Of a stretch of DNA of 64,000 nucleotides, positions 1 to 8,278 are shown in pieces. How positions within the stretch are numbered: position 1 is the first letter of the stretch; each line of letters begins with the position of its first letter. Origin of the DNA: Planctomycetota bacterium (GTDB lineage Bacteria > Planctomycetota > UBA1135 > GCA-002686595); NCBI GenBank assembly GCA_012959785.1, contig DUCM01000021.1, positions 309,025-373,024 of the forward strand, written 5' to 3'. Below the pieces are notes generated by a model that saw only the letters and a list, made by a program, of their open reading frames with translations, had not been told where the DNA came from and ran no database searches. A program made the position numbers and the translations under genes.

Positions 1-1399
1 CTGGCAGGACCTGTGCCAGGGCCCGCATATAGATACTCTCGACCGGGACTACGCTTTCAAGTTGCAGAGCATCGCCGGGGCCTACTGGCGCGGCGATGAG
101 GCCAATCCCATGTTGCAGCGCATCTACGGAACGGCCTTCTGGAACAAGGAAGCCCTCACGGCCCACATGGAGTGGCTCAAGGAAGTGCAACTGCGCGACC
201 ACCGCAAGCTGGGTGTGGAGATGGATCTCTTCAGCCACCACGCCGAGGCCGGTTCGGGCTTTATCTTCTGGCACCCGGACCTCGGTTGCGTGCGGCGGGA
301 AATCGAGAACTTCTGGTGGGACCTGCACACCCGCGCGGGCTACAAGCCGGTCTACACCCCGCTGATCTCCCGCGAGAGCCTGTTCGCCGTATCGGGACAC
401 CTCGAGAACTACAGCGAGATGATGTATGCACCCATGGACATCGACGAGATGCCCTATCGCGTCAAGCCCATGAACTGTCCCGGGCACATCCTGATCTACA
501 AGAACCGCGGCCGCTCCTACCGCGAACTGCCCCTGCGTTGGGCCGAGCTCGGCACCGTACACCGTTACGAACGCTCGGGGACGATCCACGGCATGTTGCG
601 CGTGCGCGGCTTCACCCAGGACGACGCGCACATCTTCTGCACCCCCGACCAACTCGCCGATGAGATTGCTGGCGTCTGTTCCCTGGTGCATCAGATCCTG
701 ACCGGCTTTGGTTTTGAGTACACCGCCTACCTTGCCACCCGGCCCGAGAAGGACACGATCGGTGAAGCGGAGAGTTGGGAGCGTGCCACCGCAGCTCTGA
801 AGGATGCAGCCAAGATGCAGAAACTGCCCCTGGTTCTCGACGAGGGCGGCGGTGCGTTCTACGGGCCCAAGATCGACTACAAGATCAAGGATGCCCTCGG
901 ACGCGAATGGCAGAACTCCACCATCCAGTGCGACTTCAACCTGCCCGAGCGCTTTGATCTCACCTATGTCGACTCCGATGGCAAGAAGAAGCGGCCGATC
1001 CTGGTGCACCGCGCCATCCTCGGCAGCCTCGAACGCTTCGTGGGCGTTTTGATCGAGCACTTCGGCGGCAAGTTTCCGCTCTGGTGCGCGCCGACCCAGG
1101 TGGCCGTGATCCCGATCCGCGAGGAACACGGTGAGTACTGCCGCGGTCTCGCAGAGCGTTTGGAGCAAGAACTCTTGCGGGTGGACTGCATGTCCCAGGA
1201 GGCGCACATGAACAAGAAGATCAAGGAAGCTCAAGCGCGTCAGGTGCCGTTCATGTTGATCGCCGGCGAACGCGAGTGCAGCGACGGCAGCGTGGCCTTG
1301 CGTCGACGGGGGACCCGCGAGCAGGAGGTCATGGCCTTTGACGACTTCCTTGAGTTGGTGTTGAAGCTGAGGGCCTCTCGATCTCTCGAGCTGGTCTGA
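1..1399 (+). CDS. thrS: Threonyl-tRNA synthetase, 5' end outside window
   Basis: Charges tRNA-Thr with threonine in the cytoplasm. The reading frame is open from base 2 (WQDLCQGPH...), so the gene begins upstream and only the end of the editing domain, the class II catalytic core and the anticodon-binding domain are present. Visible motifs: DLCQGPH and GAYWRGD near the editing/catalytic border, MNCPGH with the zinc-binding Cys, the motif 2 stretch RYERSG, the conserved TQDDAHIFC, and the motif 3 stretch LVHRAILGSLERF. The C-terminal anticodon domain begins around QVAVIPIREEH. The TTG at position 62 is internal and is not the start. The stop is followed 8 nt later by the sulfatase ATG, so the two genes may be co-transcribed. 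Family assignment is secure. Confidence 0.97.
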   Translation, partial: WQDLCQGPHIDTLDRDYAFKLQSIAGAYWRGDEANPMLQRIYGTAFWNKEALTAHMEWLKEVQLRDHRKLGVEMDLFSHHAEAGSGFIFWHPDLGCVRREIENFWWDLHTRAGYKPVYTPLISRESLFAVSGHLENYSEMMYAPMDIDEMPYRVKPMNCPGHILIYKNRGRSYRELPLRWAELGTVHRYERSGTIHGMLRVRGFTQDDAHIFCTPDQLADEIAGVCSLVHQILTGFGFEYTAYLATRPEKDTIGEAESWERATAALKDAAKMQKLPLVLDEGGGAFYGPKIDYKIKDALGREWQNSTIQCDFNLPERFDLTYVDSDGKKKRPILVHRAILGSLERFVGVLIEHFGGKFPLWCAPTQVAVIPIREEHGEYCRGLAERLEQELLRVDCMSQEAHMNKKIKEAQARQVPFMLIAGERECSDGSVALRRRGTREQEVMAFDDFLELVLKLRASRSLELV

Positions 1400-1407
1400 A
1401 GGAACCG

Positions 1408-2952
1408 ATGGACGCGCTCAGAGTAACCAGCCGAAGGGGCCTGGAACGCGGCCCGGGCTGGCGCCTGCGGCTCGGTCTTACCAGCGTCCTGGGATGTCTG
1501 GCCAGCTTGGGTTGCGGGGGGGGGCAAGCTGAACCTAGTCCGCTGAATGTGCTCTTCCTCAGCATCGATGACCTGCGGCCCGAGCTAGGGTCCTTCGGCG
1601 CAGATGAGATGCACACGCCGCACATGGACTCAATCGCGAGGGCAGGCGTCTCCTTCACTTCGGCCTACTGCCAACAGGCCGTCTGCGGGCCTTCGCGTGC
1701 TTCGATGCTTACCGGCTGCCGGCCCGACACCACCGGCGTGCTGACCCTGCGCGGCGACTTTCGCGACGCCCTGCCCGAGCATGTCAGCCTGCCGCAACTC
1801 TTCAAGGAGAACGGTTGGACCAGTTATGCCCTGGGGAAGGTCCACCATGGCCAAGGAGAGCTCGACGACGAGCCCTCCTGGAGCCGGCCCTGTTGGCGTC
1901 CCGATCGTTGGCAACGCTACTACGCCAGCTCGAGCCTGCAAGAGCTTGTGAATAGGCGCAATGCCGAGGAATCGGACACTAAAGGCTTCGTGGCCCGGGT
2001 GGCGCTCATGGAACAGGCGGACGCCCCCGATGCTGAGTACCCCGATGCCAGAATCGCCGACGAGGCGATTCGGTTCTTGCGCGAGGAGGGGGACGCGCCA
2101 TTTTTCTTGGCGGTGGGTTTTCTCAAGCCGCACCTGCCCTTCGTGGCCCCCAAGGCCTACTGGGACCTCTACCCGGCAGAGGGCACCGAACTCGCGTCGA
2201 GGCGCACAGCACCCCAGGGCGCGCCGGCCTGGGCCGGGCATGTCTCGGGGGAGTTGCGCTCCTATGAGGATGTGCCCGATGAGGCGCCCTTCAGCGAGGC
2301 CGAAGAACGCGAGTTTCGCCGTGGCTACCGCGCCTGCATCAGTTTCGTCGATGCCCAGATCGGTCGCGTGCTCCAAGCCCTCAACGATGTCGGGCTGAGG
2401 GAAAACACCATCGTCGTGCTGTGGGGCGATCATGGCTGGCACCTCGGCGACCTGGGCCTCTTCGGCAAGCACACCAACTACGAGAACGCTACCAGGGCGC
2501 CCTTGATCGTGTCTGTTCCACATCTTCCGCGGGCGGGGGAGAGCTGCTCCGCCCTGGTGGAATTCGTGGACATCTATCCCACCCTGGCCGATTTGTGTGG
2601 CCTCGAGGTTCCGGTGCCTGTCGAAGGGCTGAGCCTGGCGCCGCTCCTTGCCGAACCTGGCCGCCCCTGGAAAACGGCCGCCTTCAGTCAGTATCCTCGC
2701 TTCGTCGCGGGAGCGGGCCGGGCCATGGGCCGCAGCCTGCGCACTCGTCGCTATCGCCTGGTGGAGTGGACGGTGCCCGGGAGCGACCTTCATGAAGTGG
2801 AGCTCTACGACCTGGGCGAGGAGGCCGTCGAGACCGTCAACCTCGCTGGCGTCCCCGAGCACCGAAAACTCTTGGAGGAGCTCCTCGAACGCCTCCACGA
2901 GGGCTGGCGGGGGGCCCTTCCGGGGCGAGTGGCCGAGAAAAGCGGGATGTAA
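1408..2952 (+). CDS. Sulfatase, iduronate-2-sulfatase-like, exported
   Basis: Predicted type I sulfatase, hydrolysing sulfate esters probably of sulfated polysaccharides in the periplasm or at the cell surface. The motif CGPSRASMLTG around residues 93-103 supplies Cys93 for conversion to formylglycine. NVLFLSIDDLRPELG gives the metal-binding Asp54/Asp55, and WGDHGWHLGDLGLFGKH is the C-terminal metal-site motif typical of iduronate-2-sulfatase-like enzymes. The N-terminus has a basic stretch, a hydrophobic segment and Cys30 and Cys36, either of which could be a lipobox Cys (VLGC or SLGC), so a lipoprotein is likely but the exact Cys is unclear. The start ATG has an AAGGA 5 nt upstream and lies 8 nt after thrS. 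At 514 aa it is a normal length. Substrate cannot be read from sequence. Confidence 0.93.
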   Translation: MDALRVTSRRGLERGPGWRLRLGLTSVLGCLASLGCGGGQAEPSPLNVLFLSIDDLRPELGSFGADEMHTPHMDSIARAGVSFTSAYCQQAVCGPSRASMLTGCRPDTTGVLTLRGDFRDALPEHVSLPQLFKENGWTSYALGKVHHGQGELDDEPSWSRPCWRPDRWQRYYASSSLQELVNRRNAEESDTKGFVARVALMEQADAPDAEYPDARIADEAIRFLREEGDAPFFLAVGFLKPHLPFVAPKAYWDLYPAEGTELASRRTAPQGAPAWAGHVSGELRSYEDVPDEAPFSEAEEREFRRGYRACISFVDAQIGRVLQALNDVGLRENTIVVLWGDHGWHLGDLGLFGKHTNYENATRAPLIVSVPHLPRAGESCSALVEFVDIYPTLADLCGLEVPVPVEGLSLAPLLAEPGRPWKTAAFSQYPRFVAGAGRAMGRSLRTRRYRLVEWTVPGSDLHEVELYDLGEEAVETVNLAGVPEHRKLLEELLERLHEGWRGALPGRVAEKSGM

Positions 2953-3143
2953 AGGGCAATAGAGGTGATTTGGGAACGCATACCCTCGATTCTATCGAGA
3001 CAGGTCCCGAGTGGGCGACACCCTCTATCCCCCGCCCCGAGCCTTCTGCCAAGAGCCAGAGCTGGATAGCTCCCCCTAGATCTTCTCCGCCTCAAGTACC
3101 GTCCATCCATGACACCTTCAACCCACGTCACAGGAACTCCGCG

Positions 3144-4088
3144 ATGATGCCTCCCGCCGAGGCGTTTCGCCCTCTACGCTGCCTGCAGAGTTCCTGGGCG
3201 CTCTTGATGCGGGCGCCCCTGCCCCTTTGGGTGGGCGGGTTGATCCTGTTCTGTGTGGAGTCCCTGGGCAGCGGCGGCAATAATTTCAACCTCCGCGGCA
3301 ACCATGGACCTGGGGCTTTGGTGTTTGTGATGGGGATCTTGGCCCTTGTCCTGGTCCTCCAGATCTTGATCCAGCTGGGCTCTTCTTGGCTGATGGCCGG
3401 CTACTTCCAGACGATCCGCAAGGTGATGGTCGAGGGCCAAGCCGAGTTCGAGGATCTCTTCCGGCCTGGCGGCCGGTGGTGGACCCTGTTTCTTGTGCGC
3501 CTTGTCTTTTTCTTGGTCGTGCTGGCCTCGCTTCTGCCTCTGGCCATTCCGCCCACGGTGGCCATGATGCTCAGCGAAGTGCTCGACTTGTCAAGCGCCG
3601 GGGCGGTGGCCGTGACGGTCTTGGGTGAGCTGGCCGTGCTGCCCATGCTGGCCTATGTCTTCCTTGGACTCGCGTTCGCGGGACCGGCGGCCGTTCTTGA
3701 GGACTGCACGGTGGCCCAGGCCTTCGGACACTCCTGGGACCTCGCTCACGGCAATCGCTGGCAGCTGCTCGTGTTTGTGCTCTTCAGTATTGTGCTGGTG
3801 ATCGCTGGCCTGCTCCTGTGCTGCGTGGGCATTGTGCCCGCTACCATCTTGATCAATGTCATGTGGTGCGAGGCCTACATCGTGGCCACCGCCAGGCCCG
3901 GCGCTGGTGGTTCCGCGGGGAGCGCAACGGAGCGCGGTCCCGACCCGAGGCGAGGCGAGCCCTCGGACCAGGGCTTGGTTGATTCCAGCGAGCCCGCTGA
4001 TCTCGACCCATCGGCTCCCGCCACGGACGAGCCCTTTGATCCGGGCCGTTGGCGAGAAGAGGCGGACATCCCGCCCATCGAAGACTGA
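3144..4088 (+). CDS. Multi-pass membrane protein of unknown function
   Basis: About 314 aa from the chosen ATG, which has AGGAA about 8 nt upstream; the open frame extends back to 2970 but that part is low-complexity and lacks a hydrophobic start. Roughly five or six hydrophobic segments are visible (LPLWVGGLILFCV, VFVMGILALVLVLQIL, LVRLVFFLVVLASLLPL, the region around VTVLGELAVLPMLAYVFL, and LLVFVLFSIVLVIAGLLL). The motif FGHSWDLAHGNRWQLL lies between the later segments. This resembles the DUF4013 / glycerophosphodiester-phosphodiesterase membrane-domain type of protein, but I assign no function. The C-terminal 70 residues are Pro/Asp/Gly-rich and probably a disordered cytoplasmic tail. It converges with the kinase gene, with 2 nt between the two stops. 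Confidence 0.7.
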   Translation: MMPPAEAFRPLRCLQSSWALLMRAPLPLWVGGLILFCVESLGSGGNNFNLRGNHGPGALVFVMGILALVLVLQILIQLGSSWLMAGYFQTIRKVMVEGQAEFEDLFRPGGRWWTLFLVRLVFFLVVLASLLPLAIPPTVAMMLSEVLDLSSAGAVAVTVLGELAVLPMLAYVFLGLAFAGPAAVLEDCTVAQAFGHSWDLAHGNRWQLLVFVLFSIVLVIAGLLLCCVGIVPATILINVMWCEAYIVATARPGAGGSAGSATERGPDPRRGEPSDQGLVDSSEPADLDPSAPATDEPFDPGRWREEADIPPIED

Positions 4089-4090
4089 GG

Positions 4091-6217
4091 TCAGTCCGTG
4101 CTGGAGGGTCCGCTCGCCGCCAGAGAAAAGGTGCTCGGTGTCGGGCTCGAAGCGCGCCGCGGCACGACCACGCGGTAGTTCAGGCTGTGGTCGTCTTCCC
4201 CCGAAGCGATCCAGAAGACGGCGTCGATGCTCTGGTGATCTTCGAGGAAGCGTTCGAGGATCAGAGCGGCTTCCGCATCATCTTGGCTGGCGAGGCCCAG
4301 GGACTTGCGGGCGCTGGCTTCGTACAGGATGTCCCGCTCGTCGCCGATGCCATCCTCGGGCACGCCCACCACATCGAGGCCGCGGCGCTTGAGTTCGGAG
4401 CGTAGACCCGCCACGAGCAACGGGTCGCTGGTGGGGCGCAGGTCCTGCAGCACGAGCACGGAGGGCTGCTGACCCTCGCTTGCGAGTCCATGCTTAGCCT
4501 CTGCGGCGAAATCCAAAGCGAGCTCCCGCGACCAAGCTACCTGCACGGCGGTCAGGCGCTTCTCGCGCGCCTGGGTGGCCGAGGCCGCCCTGGCTGCTTG
4601 TGAGGAGACCCTGGCCAAGGGTGAGAAGGCCCTGAGCTGAGGCACCGCGACCTGATCCGGTGCCGACTCGTAGCCCACCCGGAACCCGGCCATGAGCGCC
4701 AGGGAACTTCCTCCAGCGAGGAATAGGGCACCCACCATGGCCGCGGCGAGGCTGCGGCTCATCGAACGGCGGCGTGCTTTCACGGCTGTAACCGGAGTTC
4801 TGCGGTGCAGGGTCCCGCTGCCGCGGCCGCGGCCGTCCCGTCCGCGAGCCGCTTGACCGCCGGCAAAGGATGCGCGTTTGACCTGCCAGTCGCTGTCTCC
4901 CTTGAGGGAGGGCAAGTCCGCCGGGCGCACGGCAAAGGGGTCGCGGGCTGCCAACACGGCGCGAATGTCGGCCAGCATCTCCTGGGCCGAGCCGTAACGC
5001 GCGTCGAGGTCGCTCATGGCGCGGCGCACGATCCAGCTCACCGCCTCGGGACAGCGCTTTGAGATCTGGGACAGGCTGCCCTGGGCCGGAAACGAGTTCT
5101 CGATCATCGAGTAGATCAGGGCGCCAGTGCTGTAGATGTCGAACTTGACTCCGTTGACTTCGTGGACCTTGACGCCGCGCAGGGCCAGGCGAACCATCTC
5201 GGGATCGCGGTAGTATTCGGTGCCGTGGGTGGTGAGCGTCATGGCGGACTCGAGGGGTGTGACCAGCCCCAGGTCCACGAGGTGCGCTCGACCGCTGGAG
5301 ATGATCAGGTTCGAGGGTTTGATGTCCTTGTGCCACAAGCCGCCGGCGTGAAAGGCGTCCAGGGTGTAGAGCAAGTCACCTGCGTAGCCCAGGCAAACGC
5401 GTAGTTGTCGATTGCCAAGTCCCGCCGGAGTTGCGGAGTCGTGTAGGGAGGAGATGACCTGGTCGAGATCATCACCGGGGACATAGGGCATCACATAGAA
5501 GAAGCTCGATTCGGTGAGTTCGTGCTCGAGGACGAAACCAATTTGGCGGGCCGAGTCGAGGGCCCGGCTCTCGCGCACGATCTGCGGCATGGTCGAACCC
5601 GAGGCGAGGTGAAAAGCCTTGATCACCACCTGGCCGGGGTCGCTGTAGCCCGCGGCCAGGAGTTCCTTGAGCTTTTGCGGACGGGGCGTGGCCAGGAACA
5701 GGCGCGCCCCCGAACCGCCAGCGGGCAGGACGCCGGTGACTTTGTAGCCGTCGAACTTGCCGTCCTTGACCTCCGCTCGGCGCGCTCGTGGAGCGCGGGC
5801 CACCACATCGGGCAGGCGCTGTTCGATGCCATCGGTCACGCCGTCCAGGCAAATGAAGCGCAGGGGGTTGCCGATCGCCAGGCGATAGGTCCCCAGGCCG
5901 CAGGCGATGAGCTCATCCTCGAGGGCAGCACCGAAATGGCGGGCCTGGTCCCAGCGCAGGAAGAGCAGATTCATGAGGGCCAGGGGCAGGAGCACCGCCG
6001 CCGTCAAGCAACTGCCCAGGACCCGTGCCGCGTCGCCGAAAGTGTCGCGCACAAGGCGCCCCAATTGCCCGAAGACGAAGCCAATCCCTCGAAACAGGCC
6101 TGACGCGCACCAGAGCACTCCCTGGGTCCCGCGCACCGCGGCCCAGATCAAGAGGGCTGTTCCGCACACGAGCAGGAGGAGGAGTAGGGCTACTTTCCCG
6201 AGGGCGATCAAGGTCAT
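4091..6217 (-). CDS. Membrane-anchored Ser/Thr protein kinase
   Basis: 708 aa. Two N-terminal hydrophobic segments (about residues 7-28 and 68-88) precede a Hanks-type kinase domain (about 155-420). The domain has a Gly-rich loop GVLPAGGSGARLF, VVIKAF with the ATP-binding Lys, HKDIKPSN as the catalytic loop (HKD instead of HRD), VDLGL in place of DFG, and the GTEYYRDPE activation-segment end. A third transmembrane segment lies at about 487-510 and is followed by a C-terminal extracytoplasmic region of about 200 aa without a recognised domain. All catalytic residues are present, so the kinase is probably active. Its start overlaps the sigma factor stop by 4 nt (6214-6217), which suggests coupled translation and a shared signalling role, a common arrangement in planctomycetes. 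Confidence 0.88.
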   Translation of the reverse strand: MTLIALGKVALLLLLLVCGTALLIWAAVRGTQGVLWCASGLFRGIGFVFGQLGRLVRDTFGDAARVLGSCLTAAVLLPLALMNLLFLRWDQARHFGAALEDELIACGLGTYRLAIGNPLRFICLDGVTDGIEQRLPDVVARAPRARRAEVKDGKFDGYKVTGVLPAGGSGARLFLATPRPQKLKELLAAGYSDPGQVVIKAFHLASGSTMPQIVRESRALDSARQIGFVLEHELTESSFFYVMPYVPGDDLDQVISSLHDSATPAGLGNRQLRVCLGYAGDLLYTLDAFHAGGLWHKDIKPSNLIISSGRAHLVDLGLVTPLESAMTLTTHGTEYYRDPEMVRLALRGVKVHEVNGVKFDIYSTGALIYSMIENSFPAQGSLSQISKRCPEAVSWIVRRAMSDLDARYGSAQEMLADIRAVLAARDPFAVRPADLPSLKGDSDWQVKRASFAGGQAARGRDGRGRGSGTLHRRTPVTAVKARRRSMSRSLAAAMVGALFLAGGSSLALMAGFRVGYESAPDQVAVPQLRAFSPLARVSSQAARAASATQAREKRLTAVQVAWSRELALDFAAEAKHGLASEGQQPSVLVLQDLRPTSDPLLVAGLRSELKRRGLDVVGVPEDGIGDERDILYEASARKSLGLASQDDAEAALILERFLEDHQSIDAVFWIASGEDDHSLNYRVVVPRRASSPTPSTFSLAASGPSSTD

Positions 6218-7026
6218 GAGGAGGCTCCTGGTTCGGGGTATTCGCGTTTCCGGGCGCAGATGCGGTGGTAGATCTCAGCGACGACTTCATCAAAGCTCGC
6301 CTCATCTTCCTTTGTGGGATTTAGATCGAGTCCGTTCCGCCGGGCTTCGTCCATTTCTTCTTCGGTGAAGCTGTACATGGAGATGACCTCCAGGAGTTGG
6401 GCTCGCAGCTTGCGGCGTACCTGGGCCAAACGCCGGCTGACGGTGGCGGGGCTGATGCCCAGGGCACCGGCCACCTGGCGACCACTCTGGCCGTCGAGGA
6501 CACGCATTCGATAGACCGAGAACTCGATCAGTTCCGAGTTGCGCTCAACTTTGCGCAGGGCGGCAGCGACCTTCGCCTCGAACATTTCCCGTTCGAAGGC
6601 TTCCCCCGGGCCTTCCCTGGAGCTTGTGCAATCGAAACTACCCGCCAGGGAGCGGGGTTTTCTTCCTTCGCCGCGCTTGATGGCGTTGCGGCGGTCGATT
6701 TCATCGCCCAGGGTGTAGCGAGCGATGGCCAGGAGCCAGGTCGAAAAGCGGGCGCCCCGAGAAGGGTCATGGCTGTCGATGGCCGTGGCCAGGGCCGTGA
6801 GAGTTTCCTGCGAGAGATCCTTGACCGTCTCCCGGCCTATGCGCCCCTTGCCCCAGCGGGCGAGCTGGCCCCGGAGCACCGGACCGAAGGTTTCCCACAG
6901 CTCGAACCAGGCTTCGGGCTCGCGGTCGCGCAAGCGGCGCACGAAGGATGTGGTCAGGCTATTCAAGGCAGATTCATGGAGGGTGCTGGCCTGGGCGGAG
7001 GGGCCCCAGCCCCCCATAAAACGCAC
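6214..7026 (-). CDS. RNA polymerase sigma factor, sigma-70 family
   Basis: Region 2-like sequence is visible (KDLSQETLTALATAI, ARFSTWLLAIARYTLGDEIDR), followed by a region 4 helix-turn-helix (DGQSGRQVAGALGISPATVSRRLAQVRRKL). It is larger than a minimal ECF factor (270 aa) and carries a C-terminal acidic tail of about 50 residues after the HTH. The frame starts at a GTG (7026) with an alternative ATG three codons later (7017); neither has a convincing Shine-Dalgarno sequence. It is the first gene of a two-gene unit with the membrane kinase, which may sense the signal that controls it. No anti-sigma factor is next to it. Confidence 0.85.
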   Translation of the reverse strand: MRFMGGWGPSAQASTLHESALNSLTTSFVRRLRDREPEAWFELWETFGPVLRGQLARWGKGRIGRETVKDLSQETLTALATAIDSHDPSRGARFSTWLLAIARYTLGDEIDRRNAIKRGEGRKPRSLAGSFDCTSSREGPGEAFEREMFEAKVAAALRKVERNSELIEFSVYRMRVLDGQSGRQVAGALGISPATVSRRLAQVRRKLRAQLLEVISMYSFTEEEMDEARRNGLDLNPTKEDEASFDEVVAEIYHRICARKREYPEPGASS

Positions 7027-7285
7027 GAAGGGCGGGCCTATTCTATCAGGCTGCCGGAATCGTCAGGATTTGCGAGGGGTGCCCTGAGGAGGGGCGTGGG
7101 CAGGTCCGGTCAGGGGAAAAAATAGGGATTTTCCCCGGCACGGGTGAAACACCAGAGGCCCCCTTCCCACCAACCCTCCTGACGCCCTCGACCCGGACCG
7201 TTCAGCGTCCCCCGGGTCACGCCTGCCTGATTCACGCCACTCACACCTCTTCACCGCCCCAACCACGGGCCAAGGAGCCAGACAC

Positions 7286-8200
7286 ATGTTCAAATCCATT
7301 TTCAAAGTTGGTATCGGCCTCGTCATTCTCACCGGCGCAGCGGTCGGTGCAGCCCTCTTGATCGGCGGCCCGGTTCGCACGAGCGCGGCTCTCCACTCCT
7401 TGCACTCGGATCTGCTCGAGTGCATCGACGACAACATCGACGATCCCGCCGCCCTGCGTTCGCAGCTCAAGCAACTCGAAGGCGAGTATCCCGTGCGCAT
7501 CAAGGCGGTCAGCCGCGACCTCGCCGAGGTGCGCGAACAGATCCGTCAACTCAGCCGCGACCAAGCCATCTCCGATCGGGTGGTGGAGATGGCTCTGACC
7601 GATCTCGAGACCCTGGAGCCGGCCGTCAGCGAGGCCATGGCCAAGCGGGCCTCGGGCCAGGTCTCCCGCGCCACGCTGGTTTCCTGGAGCGACAGGGTCT
7701 ACAGCTTCGACCGCGCCTCCAACCAGGTCACCCAGATGCGCCAGACTGTCGTGGCTTACACCAACCGTGCCGCCGATGCGATGCACGACCTTGGCTACCT
7801 GCAACAGCAGGAACTGCGCCTCGACGAACTTCTGGGCACCCTGGAGAGCGAGCGTTCCCAGTTCCAATCCCAGATTTTTGGCCTGTCCCGTCAAGTCGAT
7901 GCCATCGCCCGCAACGAGCGCCTGATCGAACTGATCGATAAGCGCAATCGCACCATCGAGGAGTGCAGCCGATACGACGCGGTCAGCCTCGACCACCTGA
8001 CTGCACGCCTGGCCGAGGTGCGTAGCCGCCAGGAAGCCGAGCTCGACATCCTCTCCAACAGCCAGCACCAACACGACTACGAGGACATGGCTCGGGCGCA
8101 GATCTCAATTGAAAGCATGGGTGCTGGCCGCCATGCTCGCACCCTGCCCCTGCCCGCCGCGCAACAACTCAAACCCATCTCGCAGACGGCAGGACGCTGA
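7286..8200 (+). CDS. Membrane-anchored coiled-coil protein, unknown function
   Basis: 304 aa. One N-terminal hydrophobic segment (about residues 8-28, GIGLVILTGAAVGAALLIGG) is followed by a long charged, heptad-like region with many Gln, Arg, Glu and Leu (about 50-270). This fits an elongated coiled coil anchored in the inner membrane. It contains no enzymatic motif and I do not recognise the family. It is transcribed away from the sigma/kinase pair, with a 259-nt intergenic region between them that would hold both divergent promoters. The GC-rich hairpin at 8234-8257 follows its stop. Confidence 0.65.
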   Translation: MFKSIFKVGIGLVILTGAAVGAALLIGGPVRTSAALHSLHSDLLECIDDNIDDPAALRSQLKQLEGEYPVRIKAVSRDLAEVREQIRQLSRDQAISDRVVEMALTDLETLEPAVSEAMAKRASGQVSRATLVSWSDRVYSFDRASNQVTQMRQTVVAYTNRAADAMHDLGYLQQQELRLDELLGTLESERSQFQSQIFGLSRQVDAIARNERLIELIDKRNRTIEECSRYDAVSLDHLTARLAEVRSRQEAELDILSNSQHQHDYEDMARAQISIESMGAGRHARTLPLPAAQQLKPISQTAGR

Positions 8201-8233
8201 GCGGCTAGGCGGTCGGGCATGCTGATGCAGTGT

Positions 8234-8257
8234 GGGCAGGCTCCCCAGAGCCTGCCC
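8234..8257. terminator. Hairpin between convergent genes, probable bidirectional terminator
   Basis: A perfect 10-bp stem (GGGCAGGCTC / GAGCCTGCCC) with a 4-nt loop CCCA lies between two convergent stop codons (8200 and 8279). There is no long T-run on either side, only a short TGTATTTAG, so it may be a weak or factor-assisted terminator. Location and perfect symmetry support the call. Confidence 0.65.
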
Positions 8258-8278
8258 ATGCCGTGTATTTAGCCCGGC

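Noticed and set aside
1630..2898. 422-codon open frame on the minus strand
   Set aside because: Antisense shadow of the sulfatase gene; no family motifs and no ribosome site, while the plus strand has a complete sulfatase.
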